Shown here: in pieces, positions 1 through 7,917 of the stretch | How positions within the stretch are numbered: the first letter of the stretch is position 1 | Layout of the letters: every line of letters starts with the position of its first letter | Source: Anaerolineaceae bacterium UBA700 | GTDB taxonomy: Bacteria; Chloroflexota; Anaerolineae; Anaerolineales; Anaerolineaceae | Length of the DNA: 29,696 nt | Direction of reading: 5' to 3' | NCBI GenBank assembly: GCA_002298885.1 | Contig: DBMK01000336.1 | Coordinates: forward strand, 1 to 29,696 | Translations under genes and position numbers: made by a program | The notes under the pieces: generated by a model | Seen by the model: the letters and a program-made list of their open reading frames with translations, nothing else | What the model was told of the DNA's origin: nothing | Databases searched by the model: none

Positions 1-1
1 T

Positions 2-35
2 GGTGTTTTTGTCCCGGTTACGGGACAAAAACACC
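2..35. repeat. 15-bp perfect inverted repeat (hairpin)
   Basis: Arms 2-16 and 21-35 are exact reverse complements around a 4-nt loop (GTTA). The arm has a GC-rich tip and a T5 run near its base, so either strand reads T-run, hairpin tip, A-run. It lies just beyond the stop of the minus-strand repeat protein and may end or protect that transcript. No free T-tract follows the hairpin, so a classical intrinsic terminator is not shown. Confidence 0.8.
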
Positions 36-59
36 GCATCTTATAGCCTCCCGCCGGAC

Positions 60-1448
60 TTACCTCCTGACGAGCGGCACGTAGGTTGGAAGGTACACGC
101 TGCCCTTCATTTTGACGCTGAACGAGCCGGCGTTGGTGGAGAAATTGCTGGTGGCCGAATAACTGCCGGGCGCGCTGGGCGAGAAAGTGAAGAAGAAATG
201 GCAGCTAATGCCTGGGGGTAGGCCGCCGGGAATGTTACAGTCCTGGCTGCCGTTGAACGGCGCTGGTACTGCGCCGCCGGCCCAGCCGGTGATGTTCGAA
301 AGGCCGGTGTTGGTTATTGTCACCACCTGTTGGGGCACCGGGCTGGAGGGCTTAACTGGGCCAAAATCCAGCGCCAGGTCCTCGACCGTCATTGCGGGGG
401 CCACGCCGGTGCCGCGCAGGGCGATGCTGAAGCTGCCATAATTATCCGACGAGTTGGAAGTGGCCGTAAAAACACCGGGAGCGGTAGGGCTGAAGGTAAA
501 GTAATAATGGCAGCTCGAGCCGGGCGGCAGGCCGCCGGATATGTTGCAGTCCTGGCTGCCGTTAAACGGAGCGGGCACCGCGCCGCCGGCCCAGCCGGTG
601 ATGTTGGTGAAGATGCCGTTATTGGTGATCATGGTCGAAAGCTGGGCGGTTTGGCCGACCCCCACCGGGCCAAAATCCAGGGATAAGGGGGAGACCTGCT
701 GCCCGCCGCCCGCCAGCACGACATTGTGGGCCTTGCCGGTCACGCTGATCGTGATCGGCAGGCCGTCGGCGAAGCTGTTGGAGGTGGCGCTGAAGGTGCC
801 GACGGTAGTGGTCGAAAAATCAAAGAAGTAATGGCAACTGTGGCCCGGGAGCACCCCGCCGGCGATGTTGCAATCCTGCGAAGCGTTGAACGGCGATGAC
901 ACGGCCCCACCTGCCCAGCCAGTGAGCGGCACGGGCCCGGTGTTGCGGATGGTGACTATTTGCTGCGGGGCCGTCCCGGCAGTTGTGCCGTTGGTGAACA
1001 CGTTGCCCATATCCAGGCTGAGGGCGTCGTAGGTCAGGCTGGGGCCGACGCCCGTCCCGTGGACGGTGATGCTGATCGGCCCGGCGGTGGTGCTGCTGTT
1101 GGAAGTGGCAGTGAATGTGCCCGCGGCGGTGGGATTAAAGTTGAAAAAGTAATGGCAACTGTGTCCCGGCAGCACCCCGCCGGCGATGTTGCAGTCCTGC
1201 GAGGCGTTGAACGGCGCCGGCACCGCCCCGCCGGCCCAGCCGGTAAGTGGATTCCGGCCGGAGTTGGTGATCGTCACGACCAACTGCTTGCCCGAGGCGC
1301 CCACCCCAACCGGGCCAAAATCCAGCTCGGTGGGGGTATACCAGAGCCCGGGATAGATCGTTGCAGCTTGCGTGGGTGGGCTGTTGAAGGAAAGGAACGC
1401 CAGAACTACGGATAAGCAGAGAAACCAAACCAGGACTCGTTTTTTCAT
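60..1448 (-). CDS. Secreted protein with four ASH/choice-of-anchor-D-like repeats
   Basis: A 462-residue protein. Residues 1-29 form a Sec signal peptide (KKR, a hydrophobic core, then TQAA). Four repeats of about 105 residues follow (roughly 36-135, 138-242, 248-353, 355-455). Each opens with L-[DS]-[FM]-G-x-V and carries GWAGGAV, SQDCNI, PGxSCH and an aromatic strand, ending TATSN...GTGV. This looks like the ASH/HYDIN or choice-of-anchor-D Ig-like fold of extracellular proteins. Two Cys per repeat are invariant and may form a disulfide. The tail YLPTYVPLVRR resembles the YLPLV-type C-terminal tails of many secreted Chloroflexota proteins, possibly a sorting signal. The ATG has a GGAAGGTG ribosome site. 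No enzyme motif is visible; surface adhesion or structure is inferred. The fold is likely, the role unknown. Confidence 0.8.
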   Translation of the reverse strand: MKKRVLVWFLCLSVVLAFLSFNSPPTQAATIYPGLWYTPTELDFGPVGVGASGKQLVVTITNSGRNPLTGWAGGAVPAPFNASQDCNIAGGVLPGHSCHYFFNFNPTAAGTFTATSNSSTTAGPISITVHGTGVGPSLTYDALSLDMGNVFTNGTTAGTAPQQIVTIRNTGPVPLTGWAGGAVSSPFNASQDCNIAGGVLPGHSCHYFFDFSTTTVGTFSATSNSFADGLPITISVTGKAHNVVLAGGGQQVSPLSLDFGPVGVGQTAQLSTMITNNGIFTNITGWAGGAVPAPFNGSQDCNISGGLPPGSSCHYYFTFSPTAPGVFTATSNSSDNYGSFSIALRGTGVAPAMTVEDLALDFGPVKPSSPVPQQVVTITNTGLSNITGWAGGAVPAPFNGSQDCNIPGGLPPGISCHFFFTFSPSAPGSYSATSNFSTNAGSFSVKMKGSVYLPTYVPLVRR

Positions 1449-1621
1449 CTCACCTTCCTGTACCGTTACAAAATACGATAATTGTTACCTGAAATACTAT
1501 ACATTAAATTATAAATAGGTCTCCTTAAAATTTACTTAATTTTCAAAGTAGAATTTTCTCTCACCTGGCTGCAGAATTGCCTGAAAAGGGTGTTATTATT
1601 TTATTTAAATGGAGAACGGAA
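1449..1621. promoter_or_regulatory. AT-rich divergent intergenic region
   Basis: This region separates two divergent secreted-protein genes and is much more AT-rich than its surroundings. Several TATAAT-like hexamers occur on the minus strand (for example TATAGT), but none pairs with a convincing -35 element, so I do not place a precise promoter. No gene is visible in it. Confidence 0.4.
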
Positions 1622-2368
1622 ATGTCCACTAAACCTTTGATATATAGAATCCTGGCAGCTTTCCTGGCGATCGCTGTTCTGAGCGGCTGTAATATCTTTG
1701 CCGGCGGTACCGAGCCGACCGCAACGGTGGCTTCCACGCAGCCGCCGGCCTCATCCGAAACCGCCGCAGCACCTTCCGCAACGCTTGCCCCCACGGTAGA
1801 CCAAAACCTGGCGAACACCCAGGCCGCCCAGACCGCCGCGGCCAATCAGACCTTGAATGCTCCCACCGCAACGACGCTCCCACCTACGAACACATCTACA
1901 GATACACCGGCTGCAGCGACGAGCACCTCCACCGCAGCTCCTACGCTGCCCCCAACGCTTACCCCCGTACCGCCCACGGCCTTTCCAACCGCGACCTTGT
2001 TCCCCTGGACGTTGACCCCCAGCAGCACCGCTAACGGTTATAACTGCTCGGTGACAAGCACGACGCCCAAGTCCTCGGATTCGGTCAAGGTGAGCACCAA
2101 TTTCGACTGGAGCTGGGTGATCAAGAACACCGGCGTAAAAACCTGGGGCCAGCATGCGGCGGACGTTAAATACGTCAGCGGCACCGCAATGCAGACCAAC
2201 GGCAACGTCTACGATCTGCCTTCGGACGTCGTTGGCGGCTCCAGCGTCACGGTCACCATCCCCATGAAGTCGCCGTCGACCGCCGGCACTTACAAGGCCA
2301 CCTGGCAAATCGTGCAGGAAGGCTCCCTGGTTTGCTCGATGGATGTGAGTGTGAGGGTGACTAACTAA
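1622..2368 (+). CDS. Lipoprotein with Thr/Pro-rich linker and NBR1-type Ig-like domain
   Basis: A 248-residue exported lipoprotein. A longer reading frame opens at 1577, but the ATG at 1622 has GGAG seven bases upstream and gives a proper lipoprotein signal with lipobox LSGC, lipidated Cys23. Residues about 25-135 are a low-complexity Thr/Pro/Ala/Ser linker. Residues about 140-248 look like the NBR1 central-domain Ig fold: WSWVIKNTG, then TW, a V-rich strand, P-S-T-A-G-T-Y and a final TWQ strand. In this fold family the pattern W-x-[VI]-x-N-x-G..TW is typical, and such domains are common at the end of Chloroflexota lipoproteins. Presumably it displays the Ig domain outside the membrane, where it could bind peptides, sugars or partner proteins. 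The ligand is unknown. It is divergent from the ASH-repeat gene and convergent with the HhH gene. Confidence 0.8.
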   Translation: MSTKPLIYRILAAFLAIAVLSGCNIFAGGTEPTATVASTQPPASSETAAAPSATLAPTVDQNLANTQAAQTAAANQTLNAPTATTLPPTNTSTDTPAAATSTSTAAPTLPPTLTPVPPTAFPTATLFPWTLTPSSTANGYNCSVTSTTPKSSDSVKVSTNFDWSWVIKNTGVKTWGQHAADVKYVSGTAMQTNGNVYDLPSDVVGGSSVTVTIPMKSPSTAGTYKATWQIVQEGSLVCSMDVSVRVTN

Positions 2369-2377
2369 TTGTGAACA

Positions 2378-2401
2378 GCCCCGGCTGGTTTCAGCCGGGG
2401 C
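2378..2401. terminator. GC-rich hairpin between convergent genes
   Basis: Arms 2378-2387 and 2392-2401 (GCCCCGGCTG and its complement) enclose a GTTT loop, starting nine bases after the lipoprotein stop and 28 bases before the end of the convergent HhH gene. The position suits a bidirectional terminator. No strong T-run follows on either strand, so the mechanism is uncertain. Confidence 0.6.
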
Positions 2402-2429
2402 GCACGTTATAAAAGGTGCCTGGGGAAAG

Positions 2430-3080
2430 CTATCGCCCGCCGATCAGCCTATCCTGGAGCGCCTTCAGCTCGTCCATTTTGCCCTCGGCTGCCAGGCGGC
2501 CCTGTTCAATCCAGGAGGCGGGTTTAATGAACTGGAGGCCGTTTTCCTGCAGCATCTTCTCCAGCGCAGGCAGGTCGGCGGAGGCCAGTTGTGCGAAACT
2601 GGTGATGCCGTGCAGGTTGAGCAGGCCGGCAATTTTTGGCCCAATGCCTTCGATCAGGGTCAAATCGTCCGCCTTGCCTGCCTCCGGGACCGCTGCAGCG
2701 GCCTGCTTGACAGCGGAGAAATCTTCGGGGATGGCCGGCTCGACGGGTTCCAACTGTGGAACCTCAGCCGCGGCTTGGGCAAAAACGGGCGGGGCTTCGG
2801 GGACTGCTGTTTCGATGTGTCCCATCTCTGGAACTTCAGCCGCGGCCTGGGCAACGGCGGGCGGGGCTTCGGGGATTACCGGCTCGAAGTGTTCTGGTTC
2901 CAGAATCTCGGTTGGGGGTGGGGGAGAGACGGGCGGGGCTGCAGGAGCGACCGGCTCGACGCGGCTAATTTGGGGTTCCTCGATTTTTGCCTTTTCCTTA
3001 CCGGCTCCCGATAGAATCAGGATAATGGTAACGATCACAAGAATTACACCAATGATGAGACCAATCGTTGTTGCATCCAT
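2430..3080 (-). CDS. Membrane-anchored helix-hairpin-helix protein
   Basis: A 216-residue protein. Residues 5-25 are one hydrophobic segment (GLIIGVILVIVTIILIL), probably an N-terminal membrane anchor. Residues about 30-135 are a Pro/Ala/Glu/Val-rich linker with repeated PEAPP, VAQAAAEVPE-type units. Residues about 140-185 hold a helix-hairpin-helix: DDLTLIEGIGPKIAGLL, then GITSFAQLA. A short basic/acidic helix ends the protein (GKMDELKALQ). Such HhH modules bind DNA non-specifically or mediate protein contacts; the L-x-x-I-x-G-I-G-P-K form is shared with DUF4332-like and ribosomal-protein-fused HhH domains. The AGGAGGGA ribosome site before the ATG supports the start. Tethering DNA or a protein partner at the membrane is inference. 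Confidence 0.75.
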   Translation of the reverse strand: MDATTIGLIIGVILVIVTIILILSGAGKEKAKIEEPQISRVEPVAPAAPPVSPPPPTEILEPEHFEPVIPEAPPAVAQAAAEVPEMGHIETAVPEAPPVFAQAAAEVPQLEPVEPAIPEDFSAVKQAAAAVPEAGKADDLTLIEGIGPKIAGLLNLHGITSFAQLASADLPALEKMLQENGLQFIKPASWIEQGRLAAEGKMDELKALQDRLIGGR

Positions 3081-3111
3081 AGATCCCTCCTGTATAGAAT
3101 TTTATAATTAC

Positions 3112-3140
3112 ACTATAGCGATGTTGGGGGGAATAATCAA
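3112..3140 (-). promoter_or_regulatory. Sigma-70-type promoter of the HhH gene
   Basis: On the minus strand a TTGATT -35 (3140-3135) and a TATAGT -10 (3117-3112) are 17 bases apart. The -10 ends 31 bases before the ATG at 3080. Good spacing and good matches. Confidence 0.6.
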
Positions 3141-3182
3141 TGCGAAAAAAAATCTAATTGAACATTGACGCAGGCCTGATGT

Positions 3183-3210
3183 TTGAATTCCAGAAAATAA
3201 TTGATATACT
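3183..3210 (+). promoter_or_regulatory. Sigma-70-type promoter of the zinc-ribbon gene
   Basis: TTGAAT (3183-3188) and TATACT (3205-3210) are spaced by 16 bases, 29 bases before the start codon at 3240. Confidence 0.55.
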
Positions 3211-3239
3211 AGGTAAACTTTATTATTTGGAGCAATTCC

Positions 3240-3830
3240 ATGCTCAAAAGCATTTTCAGCGCCATTGGTCAGGGGGTACGCTTGCTCATCCGGCCCTTAT
3301 CGGGGGCAATTGAAAGCTGGCAGCGTGACCGGCGTAGAAAAGAGATGATCGAGCAGGCATACCGCCTGGACCTCGACGGGAAATACGCTGCGGCCGCTGA
3401 AATATACGCCAGCCTGGCGGCTGAGGAGCTCCATTCCAACGAATTGATCTATGCCCGCTACAGCCGCGATGCAATCAGGATGTGGCTCAAAGCGAAGGAC
3501 GTCGAAAAAGCCCTGGCGCAGGCGCGCTCGGTGCTGCGCGTGCTGGGCGACGCCGGCTGGCTGAACGAGCCATCCAGCAGCTCGTACGACGACCTGAACC
3601 AGATTGTGGGCGATCTGTACGTGGCCGGATATACATCCGAGGCCGGAGATTTCTCGAAGGAGATCAACGCCCAGAGGATCGCCCATGGGCTGGCGCCCGC
3701 GGCAGCCTCGCCCGGCGAAGCAGGCAAATTTCCCCCGGTGTGCCCGGCGTGCGGCGGGCCGCTGCACGCATCCGAAGGCCAAGACGAGGTCAAGTGTCCG
3801 TACTGCGGCGCGGTTGTGCACAGTACCTGA
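3240..3830 (+). CDS. Helical-repeat protein with C-terminal zinc ribbon
   Basis: A 196-residue protein, not matched to a named family. Residues 1-35 form an amphipathic, basic N-terminus. Residues about 35-140 are alpha-helical with a TPR-like rhythm: EQAYRLDLDGKYAAAAEIYASLA, AIRMWLKAKDVEKALAQARSVL written as two helices each. Residues about 140-165 are an Ala/Pro linker. The C-terminus has CPAC and CPYC about 18 residues apart, a zinc-ribbon knuckle pair. This layout suggests a cytosolic adaptor or scaffold that binds protein partners. The ATG follows GGAG by seven bases and a recognisable promoter. It sits alone, divergent from the HhH protein; function unknown. Confidence 0.7.
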   Translation: MLKSIFSAIGQGVRLLIRPLSGAIESWQRDRRRKEMIEQAYRLDLDGKYAAAAEIYASLAAEELHSNELIYARYSRDAIRMWLKAKDVEKALAQARSVLRVLGDAGWLNEPSSSSYDDLNQIVGDLYVAGYTSEAGDFSKEINAQRIAHGLAPAAASPGEAGKFPPVCPACGGPLHASEGQDEVKCPYCGAVVHST

Positions 3831-3847
3831 GATTTGTTTAACGATAT

Positions 3848-3955
3848 TCACAGCCCTTGTTGCCGAGTAATTTCTTCCTTGATCTTTTCAACGGACCCAT
3901 CGGCAAACTCGACAGCCTGGCTGGCCTCCTGTTTCGACACCAGATCAGAAAAATT
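3848..3955 (-). pseudogene. Short coding remnant next to the twin palindromes
   Basis: This minus-strand frame reads a protein-like sequence (SDLVSKQEASQAVEF, then ADGSVEKIKEEITRQQGL) to a TGA at 3848. In-frame stops TGA and TAG lie immediately upstream, and the only start-like codon is a GTG at 3940 with no ribosome site. It has the helical, charged composition of an antitoxin or regulator tail. I read it as the C-terminal remnant of a lost gene, perhaps one governed by the palindromes at 3957-3994. It could also be chance. Confidence 0.3.
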
Positions 3956-3956
3956 C

Positions 3957-3994
3957 TATCACTTTTGGTGATATAGCTATCACTAAAAGTGATA
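3957..3994. promoter_or_regulatory. Two tandem 17-bp palindromes, candidate operators
   Basis: Two copies of TATCAC-N5-GTGATA occur at 3957-3973 and 3978-3994, with centres 21 bp apart, i.e. two helical turns. Together they can also fold as an 18-bp hairpin with one mismatch (arms 3956-3973 and 3978-3995, loop TAGC). The geometry suits two repressor dimers on one DNA face. They lie in the 3' flank of the sugar operon, 24 bases past the URO-D stop, so a terminator-like role is the alternative; no T-run is present. Confidence 0.6.
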
Positions 3995-4017
3995 GATTGT
4001 GTATCTAAAGCTGGCCA

Positions 4018-5142
4018 TTATTCAAGTGGGTATTTCCCGTATTTGCGCGCCGCCCGGAACAGGGCGATGACGTTGCGCGCCGGCACGTCAGGCTGCAGGT
4101 GGTTGGCGGGGGCCAGGACGTAGCCGCCGCCGGGAGCCAGCTCGCGGATGCGCTGCCTGACCTCCGCCTCCACGCCGGCTTCGTCGCCCTGCAGGGCCTG
4201 CTTGATGTCGATGGCCCCCCAGAAACACAGCCGGCTGCCGTAGGCCTGCTTGACGGCAGCCATGTCCACCCCCGGCAGCGGCTCGAGGCAGTGGAAGATG
4301 TCCACCCCCAGGTCGGCCAGGTGGCCCAGAAAGGGCACCATATTGCCATCCGAATGGAACAAAATCTTGGCCTGCGGGGCGCGGCGGCGCACGATCTCGA
4401 TCAAGCGCTGCCAGGCGGGGGCAAAGAAGCGGTCGAACATGCGCGGGCTGATGATCGGGCGCAGGGCGGCGTAATCGTCCCCCGGCAGCTCGAGGATATC
4501 CAGGTAAGGCCCGGCGTCCTCCAGGTAGATCTCCAGCAGGCGGCCCAGGACGCCCGTCACCTTATCGATGAGGGCGGCGGCAAATTCAGCGTCGCTGGCC
4601 AGGTCCACCAGGAACTGGTCCGTGCGGCGCAGGGCGCAGCAGCGCTCGAACGGGCCGAACGAATCGCAGGCCCGCCCCACCACGGCGTAATCCGTCTCCT
4701 GTTTCAAGTAGCGCGCTCGCTCCACCAGCGGCTGGCGGCGCAAATAGTTCTCCACCTGCGGCCATTCGAAACGCTCCAGGTCGGCCAGCCCGGCCTCCGC
4801 CAGCGGGTGGTCGGCGGCGCTCAGGTAAAGCCCGCTGCGGTCGTAGCGGATGCCCCAACTGTCCTTGCCGCCGTCCTGCGCCGGGCCGCCCAGGTCGCTG
4901 AAGCCGCAGTCCACGTGGCGCACGTCCACGTCCAGCCGCCCGAGCACCCGGTCGTCGTAGTAATTGATGGTATGCCCCATGCGGCTGCGGAACGGGGCGG
5001 TTGGCCCTCCCAGCCCCAGCTCCTTGAGCAGATCGAAATACAGCGGGTCGGTAATGCCGTAGGCGCTGCCCCATACCGCCATAGGGACGGTATCCGGCTC
5101 GCCATGGTTGGCTGCGGTGAGTACACGGTCGCGATGATTCAT
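4018..5142 (-). CDS. URO-D/methyltransferase-family protein of the sugar operon
   Basis: A 374-residue protein of the uroporphyrinogen-decarboxylase superfamily (TIM barrel), last gene of the operon. The ATG at 5142 (MNHRDRVLTAANHGEPD) matches the usual start of these proteins, five bases after the GntR stop; the frame further upstream overlaps GntR and is rejected. Features seen: the N-terminal NHxxPDxVP-type motif, a central HSDGN, G-V-D-I-F, a DMAAVK helix, CFWGAID, and PGGGYVLAP near the end. It lacks the arginine-rich N-terminus of true HemE. The HxD replaces the HxC zinc motif of MtaA-type cobalamin methyltransferases, so neither activity is assured. Members of this group often sit beside sugar genes in Chloroflexota with no known reaction. 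Role here unknown; the family assignment is firm. Confidence 0.85.
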   Translation of the reverse strand: MNHRDRVLTAANHGEPDTVPMAVWGSAYGITDPLYFDLLKELGLGGPTAPFRSRMGHTINYYDDRVLGRLDVDVRHVDCGFSDLGGPAQDGGKDSWGIRYDRSGLYLSAADHPLAEAGLADLERFEWPQVENYLRRQPLVERARYLKQETDYAVVGRACDSFGPFERCCALRRTDQFLVDLASDAEFAAALIDKVTGVLGRLLEIYLEDAGPYLDILELPGDDYAALRPIISPRMFDRFFAPAWQRLIEIVRRRAPQAKILFHSDGNMVPFLGHLADLGVDIFHCLEPLPGVDMAAVKQAYGSRLCFWGAIDIKQALQGDEAGVEAEVRQRIRELAPGGGYVLAPANHLQPDVPARNVIALFRAARKYGKYPLE

Positions 5143-5147
5143 TGGTT

Positions 5148-5921
5148 TTATTGTGGGATGACAGTAATAATAATTTGGGCTACGTCGCTGCGCTGCAGGA
5201 CGATACCATGTTCCACGGCGTCGCCCTGCTCGTTGTACATGGTGCTGTGGGTGATCAGGATGGGCGAGCCCGGGCTGATGTTGAGCAGCCTGGCCTCTTC
5301 CGGCGGGCAAGCACCGGCTTCCACCAGGCGCACGCCGTGCTCGAATTTGGCGGCATATTTGCCGCGCATCAGGGCGTAGAGCGAATTGTGCTCGAAATCC
5401 TCATTTTCGATGCCCGGGAACAGGCGCACCGGGATGTAATTGGTGACGACGTCGAAGGGCTTATCTTCCACGAAGCGGAGGCGCACCAGCTTGACTACCC
5501 GCTCGCCGGGGCCCAGCCTCAGCTCGCTCTGGATGAAGTCGTCCGGCTGGAGCACCGCCCGGCTGAGCACCCGCATGCTGACTGCGAAGCCGCGCTCGGT
5601 CATATCGGCGAACAGCCCGCCGGTGCGCTGCACCCAGGCGGATACCAGCTTGTGCCGGGCCACGAAGGCGCCCTTGCCCTGCACGGTGTAGACCAGCCCT
5701 TCCTGGATCAAGTCGCCGATGGCCTTGCGCACGGTGGTGCGGCTGATGTTGTAAGCCTGGCACAGCTCGGATTCCGAGGGGATGGCGTCGCCGGGCGCCA
5801 GGGAGGCGATTTTTTGGCGCAGGATGTGCTTGAGGGCGTAGTATTTCGGCGCGTGGGCATCCTCTCGCCCGCCAAGCGAGATCGTATCCGGGGGTTCCAG
5901 GTCAAGCCGCGTCCGCGTCAT
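5148..5921 (-). CDS. GntR-family regulator, HutC/UTRA subfamily
   Basis: A 257-residue transcription factor. An N-terminal winged helix-turn-helix (about 25-90) has IPSESELCQAYNISRTTVRKA and a GKGAFVA wing, the standard GntR signature. The C-terminal UTRA effector domain (about 105-250) has VxxLVRLRFVEDKPF, LYALM and a final SDVAQI-type strand. UTRA domains bind sugar phosphates or related small molecules. I prefer the ATG at 5921, with GGAG eight bases upstream, over the TTG at 5927. It is the penultimate gene of the operon, so it is probably the local regulator, with autoregulation. Its likely target is the TTGTA/TACAA repeat at 17110-17135 upstream of the first gene. Confidence 0.92.
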   Translation of the reverse strand: MTRTRLDLEPPDTISLGGREDAHAPKYYALKHILRQKIASLAPGDAIPSESELCQAYNISRTTVRKAIGDLIQEGLVYTVQGKGAFVARHKLVSAWVQRTGGLFADMTERGFAVSMRVLSRAVLQPDDFIQSELRLGPGERVVKLVRLRFVEDKPFDVVTNYIPVRLFPGIENEDFEHNSLYALMRGKYAAKFEHGVRLVEAGACPPEEARLLNISPGSPILITHSTMYNEQGDAVEHGIVLQRSDVAQIIITVIPQ

Positions 5922-5965
5922 ACCCAATTCTCCATATCCTCTTTATCGTGGTGCTCGCGTCGAAA

Positions 5966-6940
5966 TCACACTCTTACCAGGTTTTGTGCCGCCCAGACGG
6001 CCACACCCAGCACGCCGGCTTCCGAGCCCAGGCTGGCCTGCACCACTTCCACCTGCTCGACCGGCATCACGGTCACCCGCTGGCGGATGGTGCGCCGCAC
6101 CGGCTCGAGCAGCAGGTCGCCCGCCGCGGCCACGCCGCCGGCGATGACCACCTTGCGCGGCCCCACCGAGACCAGCACGTTGGCCACGGCCACGCCCAGG
6201 TACATGCCGGCTAGGTCGTAGATATCCCGGGCCACGTCGTCGCCCTGTACGGCGGCGGCGTAGATCAGCTCGGGGGTGATCTTGTTCAGGTCGTAGCCCA
6301 CCATCTCACCCAGGCGGGTGGTGCGGCCCTGGATGACGGCTTTAATGCCCATGGCGGCGATCGCCGGCCCAGAGGCGAACGCCTCCAGGCAGCCGCGGTT
6401 GCCGCAGCCGCACTCCGGGCCGTTGAAATCGATGGATTGGTGGCCCAGCTCGCCCGCCGTGCCGCCGATGCCCAGGTGGAGCTGGCCGTTGATCACCAGC
6501 CCGCCGCCGATGCCAGTGCCAATGGCGAAGCAGGCAATGGTATCTGCGCCGCGCCCGGCTCCAAACTTCCACTCGCCAAAGGTGATGGCGCGCACGTCGT
6601 TGAGCAGGAAGACCGGCAGGCCTGTGCTGTGCTGCAAAGTGTCGCGCAGCGGCACGTTGGGCCATGTGCCCGGCAGGTTGGGCAGGAACAGGGTGGCGCC
6701 CTTTTCCAGGTCCAGCACGCCGGGGGCGGTGACGCCCACGCCGCCGACCTCGCTTTTCAGCAGGCCCTGCTCGGCGATGACGTCATTCACCAGGTGGCCC
6801 ATGCGCTCCATCACTGCATCGTGGCCGTCGCGCGCCAGGGTAGGCTCCGAGCGGGCCAGCACCACGCGGCCAGCCGAGACATCGACGATGCCCGCCTTGA
6901 TGTTGGTGCCGCCTAAATCTACGCCGATAAAGAATTCCAT
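5966..6940 (-). CDS. ROK-family sugar kinase
   Basis: A 324-residue ROK kinase (Repressor, ORF, Kinase family). The ATP phosphate-binding motif DLGGTN is at residues 8-13. LLNDVRA supplies the catalytic Asp, GTGIGGG is the second phosphate loop, and the zinc-binding cluster reads [10 protein letters not shown] after GELGHQ. There is no N-terminal DNA-binding domain, so it is a kinase and not a ROK repressor. It should phosphorylate the hexose, hexosamine or related sugar delivered by the transporter, using ATP in the cytosol. It lies 10 bases after the TIM-barrel gene and 44 bases before GntR in the same transcript. Specificity cannot be read from sequence. Confidence 0.92.
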   Translation of the reverse strand: MEFFIGVDLGGTNIKAGIVDVSAGRVVLARSEPTLARDGHDAVMERMGHLVNDVIAEQGLLKSEVGGVGVTAPGVLDLEKGATLFLPNLPGTWPNVPLRDTLQHSTGLPVFLLNDVRAITFGEWKFGAGRGADTIACFAIGTGIGGGLVINGQLHLGIGGTAGELGHQSIDFNGPECGCGNRGCLEAFASGPAIAAMGIKAVIQGRTTRLGEMVGYDLNKITPELIYAAAVQGDDVARDIYDLAGMYLGVAVANVLVSVGPRKVVIAGGVAAAGDLLLEPVRRTIRQRVTVMPVEQVEVVQASLGSEAGVLGVAVWAAQNLVRV

Positions 6941-6950
6941 GACCTGGGCC

Positions 6951-7865
6951 TTATTTAATGTAGGGCCGGAGCACGTCGCGGGCGATCAAAAAGCCCTTCT
7001 TGACCAGCTCTTCGGTCTTCTCGAAGGCGCGGTCCTCATGCTCGATGCTGACCACGTAATCGTAGCCGGCGCGGTAGAGGGCGCTGATGAAGCGGTCCCA
7101 GCGCATGTCGCCCAGGCCAGGCAGGCGCGGGATCTGCCAGCCCATGCCCTGCGAGAGCACGCCGTTCTGGTACAGGCCCTCGCGGTCGATCTGCAGGTCC
7201 TTGGCGTGCACGTGGAAGATGCGCTCTTTAAACTCACTCACCACCCGCTCGTAGTCGATCATCTGCAGCACCAGGTGCGAGGGGTCCAGGTTGAGGCCAA
7301 AATTGGCGTCGGGGATGATCTCCCACATCTTCTTCCAGATGGCCGGGGTGCTGGCCAGGTTGTTGCCGCCCGGCCATTCGTCGTACGAGAAGAGCATGGG
7401 GCAGTTTTCGATGCCGATCTTCACCCCGTGCTCGGCGGCGAACTTCACAATCGGCGGCCAGACCCTGGCATACTCCTCGAGGTTGGCCGGCACGGCCTTA
7501 TCCTTGTCCTTGCCGATGAAGGTGCCCACCACGGGGACCTTCAACAGCCCGGCGGCAGCGATGACGCGTTTGAGGTGGTCGATCACTGCCGCCCGGTGCT
7601 CCAGGTTGGGGTGGAGCGGGTTGGGATAATAGCCGAGCGACGAAATGATCAGCCCGCGCCGGGCGAGCATGTCCAAAATTTTCGCCGCGCCGGCGGCATC
7701 CAGCGTCTCGACGTCGATGTGGGTCACGCCGGCGTAGCGGCGGGCGGCGCGTTCGTGCGGCCAGCAGGCAATCTCGACCGCCTCGAAGCCGTTTGCCTGG
7801 GCAAAATCGGCCACCTGCTCCAGGCTCCACTGCGGAAATGCGGCGCTAAATATACCAAGTTTCAT
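6951..7865 (-). CDS. Sugar phosphate isomerase/epimerase-like TIM barrel
   Basis: A 304-residue member of the xylose-isomerase-like / AP-endonuclease-2 TIM-barrel superfamily (IolE, IolI, DTE-type). The start [11 protein letters not shown] is typical of the first barrel strand. Metal ligands are visible in order: Glu in GIENCP, Asp in LNLDPSH, His in FHVHAKD, Glu in SIEHED. These coordinate Mn or Co for isomerisation, epimerisation or dehydration of a sugar or keto-polyol. A TGGAGGT ribosome site supports the ATG. It lies 52 bases downstream of dehydrogenase C; an oxidised intermediate from one of the three dehydrogenases is the likely substrate (inference). Confidence 0.9.
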   Translation of the reverse strand: MKLGIFSAAFPQWSLEQVADFAQANGFEAVEIACWPHERAARRYAGVTHIDVETLDAAGAAKILDMLARRGLIISSLGYYPNPLHPNLEHRAAVIDHLKRVIAAAGLLKVPVVGTFIGKDKDKAVPANLEEYARVWPPIVKFAAEHGVKIGIENCPMLFSYDEWPGGNNLASTPAIWKKMWEIIPDANFGLNLDPSHLVLQMIDYERVVSEFKERIFHVHAKDLQIDREGLYQNGVLSQGMGWQIPRLPGLGDMRWDRFISALYRAGYDYVVSIEHEDRAFEKTEELVKKGFLIARDVLRPYIK

Positions 7866-7917
7866 TGAGACCTCCAGTTTGTCGGAATAAAGACCGAAGT
7901 TGGCGGCAATGGCCGGC

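Noticed and set aside
3957..3994. Resemblance to lambda-type operators as sign of a prophage
   Set aside because: Only the half-site TATCAC and the 17-bp size agree; no phage gene is present in the window.
5143..5310. Longer N-terminus for the URO-D protein
   Set aside because: The extension would overlap the GntR coding sequence in another frame and is not protein-like; the ATG at 5142 fits the family start.
4099..5379. A 426-residue plus-strand frame
   Set aside because: It is antisense to the URO-D gene; composition typical of a shadow frame.
6318..7868. A 516-residue plus-strand frame
   Set aside because: It is antisense to the ROK kinase and the TIM-barrel genes, both with clear catalytic motifs; no ribosome site or recognisable domain.
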